Shown here: positions 7,103 through 10,493 of the stretch, in pieces
How the letters are laid out: every line of letters starts with the position of its first letter
Numbering within the stretch: position 1 is the stretch's first letter
Position numbers and translations under genes: made by a program
The notes under the pieces: generated by a model
Seen by the model: the letters and a program-made list of their open reading frames with translations, nothing else
Database searches by the model: none
Told to the model about the DNA's origin: nothing
Source: Chryseobacterium sp.
GTDB lineage: Bacteria > Bacteroidota > Bacteroidia > Flavobacteriales > Weeksellaceae
DNA length: 10,493 bases
Direction: 5' to 3'
NCBI GenBank assembly: GCA_030146295.1
Contig: JASLCD010000267.1
Span: forward strand, 1 to 10,493

Positions 7103-9334
7103 TTATTTTACCGGCTTACTTCCCATTACGAATCTAAGCTCACCACCATTCATAATATCACTGTGATTCAGTTCCCAGCTTTTGTATTCTTTTCCATTCA
7201 GGAACATTTTCTGAACATAGATATTTTTATCAGAAATTTTGTCGGCGATCACCGTGAAAGTCTTTCCGTTCTCCAGCTGTAATGAAGCTTTCGGGAATTG
7301 TGGTGCTCCGATAGCATATACAGGTTTTCCCGGTGTCACAGGATAGAATCCTAATGATGAGAAAATATACCATGCGGACATTTGACCACAGTCTTCATTA
7401 TTTACAATTCCATCCGGTTTGGCTGCGTACATATTGTCACGGATATATTTTACCATTTTCTGAGTTTTGTAAGGACTTCCAGCATAATTGTACAGGTATG
7501 GAACATGATGTCCCGGTTCATCCCCGAATCCTAAAGATCCTATGAATCCTGAAATGTCAACATGCTGCTCACCTTCCATATGAAGTGCCTCTGTAAAGGT
7601 TTTATCCAGTTTTTCTTCAAATCCTTTTTTCCCGCCATACAGATTCATCATTTCGTCAATCTGATGCGGAACAAAGAAATCATACGCCCAGATATTTCCG
7701 GAAACCCAGTGTGGCTGAAGCTTTTTCCAGTCATTAAGCTTGAAATCTGCTAAAAATTTTCCGTCTTTTTGTCTTGGCCAGAAATGGTTATTTTCTTTAT
7801 TGAAAGTGTTCAGGAAGTTCATAGAACGTTTTTTATATACTTCTGCTTCGTCCTTTTTTCCTAATTTTTCTGCCAGCTGTTGAATACACCAGTCATCATA
7901 TGAATATTCCAGTGTAGCAGAAACAGAAGCGCCGTTTTCTGATGGAGAGTAGCCTAATTTGATATAATCATTAAGACCTCCGCCACCATCGCTGCTGCTC
8001 ATTTTGTCTGTTAAAGAAGCATCTTTCATTGCGGCAAATGCTTTTTCTCCATCAATACCCGGAACTCCTTTTGAGATAGCATCCCAGATTACCGATGCAC
8101 TGTGATAGCCCAGCATACAGAAATTATCATATCCGCAAAGCTCCCAGATCGGCATATGATCTTTACGGTCTGTATATCTGCTAATCAAAGAGTTGGCAAA
8201 TTCTTTGGTATGTTTCTGATCCATAATGGTCAACAGCGGGTGTGTTGCTCTGAATCCGTCCCAGTAAGAATAGGTACTGTAATTGGTGAACCATTTGGTA
8301 TTCATGTTTTCCTGAGCGGCAACATAATCTCCATTAACGTCCATATAAAGGTTTGGAGCAATGAAGGTATGGTAAACGCCTGTATAGAAAATTTTTCTCT
8401 GACTGTCTGTACCTCCTGTCACCTGGAATCTTCCGATCAGATCTCTCCAGGTCTTTTGAGCGGTTTCTTTTGCTTTGGCAAAGTCAACATTTGTTGCTTC
8501 CGTATCAAAATTTTCCTGTGCATTTTCTGTACTCACCGGAGATAAAGATACTTTTACTTCTATGCTTTCCTGATCTTCTGTCGAGAATCTTACAAAAGCT
8601 TTAGCATCCTTGGCAAGGGCAATTTTTTCATCATTTTTGATTTTTCCGTCAGCATACACGCCGTAAGACTTAAACGGTTTGGAAAACTCCATCACGAAGT
8701 AAGCAAACCGTTTACCTCCCCAGCCATTGCTGTAGCAGTAACCTTTGATTTTATTATTGCCTTCCACACTTACCAAAGTATGGTAGATGTTTCCGAAGAT
8801 TTTATTGGTAGGATCAATAATGATATTGGCTTCATCGCTTTTCGGAAAAGTATATTTATGAAATCCTACTCTTGGCGAAGCGGTAAGCTCTGCCTTGATT
8901 CCATAGCTGTCCAACATTACGGAATAATATCCGGGAGACGCTATTTCTTTATCATGCGTAAATTTTGAACGGTAACCAGTTTCCGGTTTATCTTCTGATC
9001 CCGGGACCATTTTTACTTGCCCTACAGTTGGCATTACCAGAATATCTCCAAGATCTGCCCATCCTGTTCCGCTAAGATGGTTGTGACTGAATCCCATGAT
9101 CGTTTTACTGCTGTAGTGGTATCCGGAACACCAGTCCCAGTCGCCACTTTTTGTATTCTGATCCGGACTCAGCTGTATCATCCCGAATGGTGTAGTAGCT
9201 CCGGGAAACGTATGGCCGTGTCCTCCTGTCCCTATGAAAGGATCTACCCAGGATAAAACATCGTTTTTATTTTGCTGGGCATTGGCTACAGAAATCAGGG
9301 TTGTAAAAAAGCAGATAAGCAGTTCTTTTTTCAT
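7103..9334 (-). CDS. GH92 calcium-dependent alpha-mannosidase family protein
   Basis: GH92 enzymes are inverting exo-alpha-mannosidases, mostly alpha-1,2 or alpha-1,3, that trim high-mannose glycans. I start at the ATG at 9334 (743 residues), because from there the protein opens with a standard Sec signal, MKKELLICFFTTLISVANA, cut before QQ. An in-frame ATG at 9394 would put 20 extra residues ahead of it. There is no lipobox Cys, so a soluble periplasmic protein is expected. In 743-residue numbering, motifs are DPFIGTGGHGHTFPGATTPFG (31-51), GFSHNHLSGTGWADLGD (81-97), SYWDGFRATHPL (356-367), GFGDEPGHHVPYLYNYAGS (602-620) and NNEDCGQMSAWYIFSSLGFYP (645-665). One oddity: where I recall an E-G-N-x-W-x-Y motif with the catalytic Glu, this protein reads SGNIWAY (S545). 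Family membership is certain; linkage specificity is not. Confidence 0.93.
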   Translation of the reverse strand: MKKELLICFFTTLISVANAQQNKNDVLSWVDPFIGTGGHGHTFPGATTPFGMIQLSPDQNTKSGDWDWCSGYHYSSKTIMGFSHNHLSGTGWADLGDILVMPTVGQVKMVPGSEDKPETGYRSKFTHDKEIASPGYYSVMLDSYGIKAELTASPRVGFHKYTFPKSDEANIIIDPTNKIFGNIYHTLVSVEGNNKIKGYCYSNGWGGKRFAYFVMEFSKPFKSYGVYADGKIKNDEKIALAKDAKAFVRFSTEDQESIEVKVSLSPVSTENAQENFDTEATNVDFAKAKETAQKTWRDLIGRFQVTGGTDSQRKIFYTGVYHTFIAPNLYMDVNGDYVAAQENMNTKWFTNYSTYSYWDGFRATHPLLTIMDQKHTKEFANSLISRYTDRKDHMPIWELCGYDNFCMLGYHSASVIWDAISKGVPGIDGEKAFAAMKDASLTDKMSSSDGGGGLNDYIKLGYSPSENGASVSATLEYSYDDWCIQQLAEKLGKKDEAEVYKKRSMNFLNTFNKENNHFWPRQKDGKFLADFKLNDWKKLQPHWVSGNIWAYDFFVPHQIDEMMNLYGGKKGFEEKLDKTFTEALHMEGEQHVDISGFIGSLGFGDEPGHHVPYLYNYAGSPYKTQKMVKYIRDNMYAAKPDGIVNNEDCGQMSAWYIFSSLGFYPVTPGKPVYAIGAPQFPKASLQLENGKTFTVIADKISDKNIYVQKMFLNGKEYKSWELNHSDIMNGGELRFVMGSKPVK

Positions 9335-9463
9335 GATAAGAGAGGTATCGGAGATTTTTTTATTTAAAAGTTGGTTTAAAAATAGGAAAACCATTATAAA
9401 ATTCCCAGTAAAAGGGAAAATTAAGATGATTAACCTATTTTCCTAAAAACTTTATATTACTAA
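9335..9463 (-). other. AT-rich gap before GH92 with overlapping inverted repeats
   Basis: This 129-bp gap holds several short inverted repeats that compete for the same bases: 9402-9406 with 9414-9418 (5 bp, then UUUUAU on the minus transcript), 9415-9421 with 9437-9443 (7 bp) and 9383-9390 with 9438-9445 (8 bp). The first resembles a weak terminator. I found no consensus Bacteroidota TAnnTTTG -7 element on the minus strand here. It may be a weak attenuator or a processing site, or just AT-rich chance pairing. Confidence 0.3.
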
Positions 9464-10435
9464 TTAGATTGAATTTTTTTTCATAAAATCAATAATTTCT
9501 GAGATATATCCAAAGGCAATAGCAACCACGGTATCAGCAGCACCATAATATACTGTTACTTTATCTCCTTCTGTGAGCGCTGCACAAGGAAAGACCACGT
9601 TTGGTACATCTCCTGTCATTTCATACAATTCAGCCGGAGCCAATAGATAAGGTTTCGTTCTGTACAATACTTTTGTAGGATCTTCAAGATCAAGCAAAGC
9701 TGCCCCCATTGAATATCTGAATCCTCTGCAGGTATTGATCACGCCATGATAGAAAAGCAGCCATCCTTCTTCTGTTTTGATAGGAACAGGGCCGCCTCCA
9801 ATCTTTGTACACTGCCACGCACTGTCCTCGAAAGGAGTTACTTTCATTACGCAGCGGTGTTCTCCCCAGTACTTCATATCAGGGCTGTAACTGATATAAA
9901 TGTCTCCGAAAGGAGTGTGTCCGTTATCACTAGGACGGCTCAACATGGCATATTTACCATTTATTTTTTCAGGGAAAAGAACTCCGTTTCTGTTGAATGG
10001 AAGAAAGGCATTTTCACACTGAAAAAATTCTTTAAAATCAAAAGTATACCCAATTCCGATCGTTGGACCATTGTATCCGTTGCACCAGGTAATCCAGTAA
10101 CGGTCTTCTATAAAAGTAACACGGGGATCATATTTGTAATCGGATTCAATCATATTGGTATTTCCTGCCTGCATTTCAATAGGGTCATGATTGATATCCC
10201 AATTGATCCCATCTTTACTGAAGCCAGCAAAAATATTCATCTGTACTGCTTTGTTATCACAACGGAATACACCAGCGAAGCCGTCTTCAAAAGGAATCAC
10301 CGCACTGTTGAATATACTGTTGGATGTTGGTATCGCATATCTGTTAATGATCGGGTTTTCGGAAAACCTCCACATGATATCATTGCAATCTTCCGGGCGA
10401 TCCTGCCAGGGGATCATTACTGATTGAGCTGTCAT
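9464..10435 (-). CDS. GH130 (subfamily 2) beta-1,4-mannosyl-N-acetylglucosamine phosphorylase
   Basis: Predicted to phosphorolyse Man-beta-1,4-GlcNAc, the last piece of the N-glycan core, into alpha-mannose-1-phosphate and GlcNAc. The 323 residues have no signal peptide, so it is cytoplasmic. Visible motifs: TSNSIFNSAV (37-46), FAGVFRCD (53-60), YDPRVTFIEDRYWITWCNGY (102-121) with D103 as the likely proton donor, NRNGVLFP (148-155), LSRPSDNGHTPFGD (165-178), KIGGGPVP (211-218), LFYHGV (227-232), GDVPNVVFPCAA (275-286) and YYGAADT (296-302). These match what I remember of UhgbMP and BT1033, the N-glycan type of GH130, rather than the mannosyl-glucose phosphorylases. An in-frame Met at residue 7 is an alternative start. 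Being first among the visible genes and cytoplasmic, it completes the path begun by the exported glycosidases. Confidence 0.93.
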   Translation of the reverse strand: MTAQSVMIPWQDRPEDCNDIMWRFSENPIINRYAIPTSNSIFNSAVIPFEDGFAGVFRCDNKAVQMNIFAGFSKDGINWDINHDPIEMQAGNTNMIESDYKYDPRVTFIEDRYWITWCNGYNGPTIGIGYTFDFKEFFQCENAFLPFNRNGVLFPEKINGKYAMLSRPSDNGHTPFGDIYISYSPDMKYWGEHRCVMKVTPFEDSAWQCTKIGGGPVPIKTEEGWLLFYHGVINTCRGFRYSMGAALLDLEDPTKVLYRTKPYLLAPAELYEMTGDVPNVVFPCAALTEGDKVTVYYGAADTVVAIAFGYISEIIDFMKKNSI

Positions 10436-10493
10436 AAAGTATTTTTAACTTTTTATTTTAAATTGTTTATTAATTGATTTCTTGTTCTTTCTG
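10436..10493. other. Short AT-rich leader of the GH130 gene; possible end of an upstream gene
   Basis: 58 bp of AT-rich sequence before the GH130 ATG. On the minus strand one frame from the window edge reads QKEQEIN followed by TAA at 10470-10472, which could be the C-terminal tail of an upstream co-oriented gene. The other two frames are also open for a similar length, so this cannot be decided. No terminator and no consensus -7 element is visible. Confidence 0.25.

Noticed and set aside
8102..8545. 147-codon plus-strand open frame inside the GH92 gene
   Set aside because: Complement of a conserved coding region, with no family motif and no plausible gene context.
9335..9394. 20-codon N-terminal extension of GH92 from the ATG at 9394
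   Set aside because: It would bury a well-formed Sec signal peptide behind 20 residues; the ATG at 9334 gives the standard leader.
9746..10423. 225-codon open frame on the plus strand opposite the GH130 gene
   Set aside because: It is fully antisense to a strongly conserved GH130 gene, has no recognisable motif or leader, and reads as the complement of the real frame.

Overview
The window looks like part of a genome from the phylum Bacteroidota, most likely a flavobacterium of the Chryseobacterium/Elizabethkingia type. The reasons are the AT-rich intergenic DNA, A-rich leaders without Shine-Dalgarno sites, and two enzymes ending in a C-terminal sorting domain of the type IX secretion system (T9SS), a Bacteroidota-only machine. 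The genus is an inference from protein style only. Every convincing gene lies on the minus strand, so transcription runs from high to low coordinates. No RNA gene, CRISPR array, insertion sequence or integration site was seen.

Layout in transcription order: a GH130 mannosyl-N-acetylglucosamine phosphorylase (9464-10435); a 129-bp AT-rich gap with inverted repeats; a GH92 alpha-mannosidase (7103-9334); a GH125 alpha-1,6-mannosidase 32 bp later (5643-7070); two tandem paralogous EndoH-type GH18 endo-beta-N-acetylglucosaminidases (3384-5534 and 918-3326) separated by a UUCG-loop terminator; a second strong terminator (823-865); and a ROK-family sugar kinase cut by the window edge (1-784).

Together these form a compact high-mannose N-glycan utilisation locus spread over cell compartments. 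The two GH18 enzymes, exported by T9SS to the cell surface or medium, should cut the chitobiose core of high-mannose N-glycans on glycoproteins. The freed glycan has one GlcNAc at its reducing end. GH92 (Sec signal) and GH125 (Tat-like signal) should strip alpha-linked mannoses in the periplasm down to Man-beta-1,4-GlcNAc. Cytoplasmic GH130 would phosphorolyse that to mannose-1-phosphate and GlcNAc, and the ROK kinase could phosphorylate the released sugar. No SusC/SusD pair, inner-membrane transporter or regulator is in the window, so uptake and control must be encoded outside it.

The least routine points are: the tandem EndoH-like pair with different FN3 counts and diverged active-site loops; a terminator between the two copies; a GH92 with Ser where the family's catalytic Glu is expected; and a ROK protein without the usual zinc-binding cysteines.
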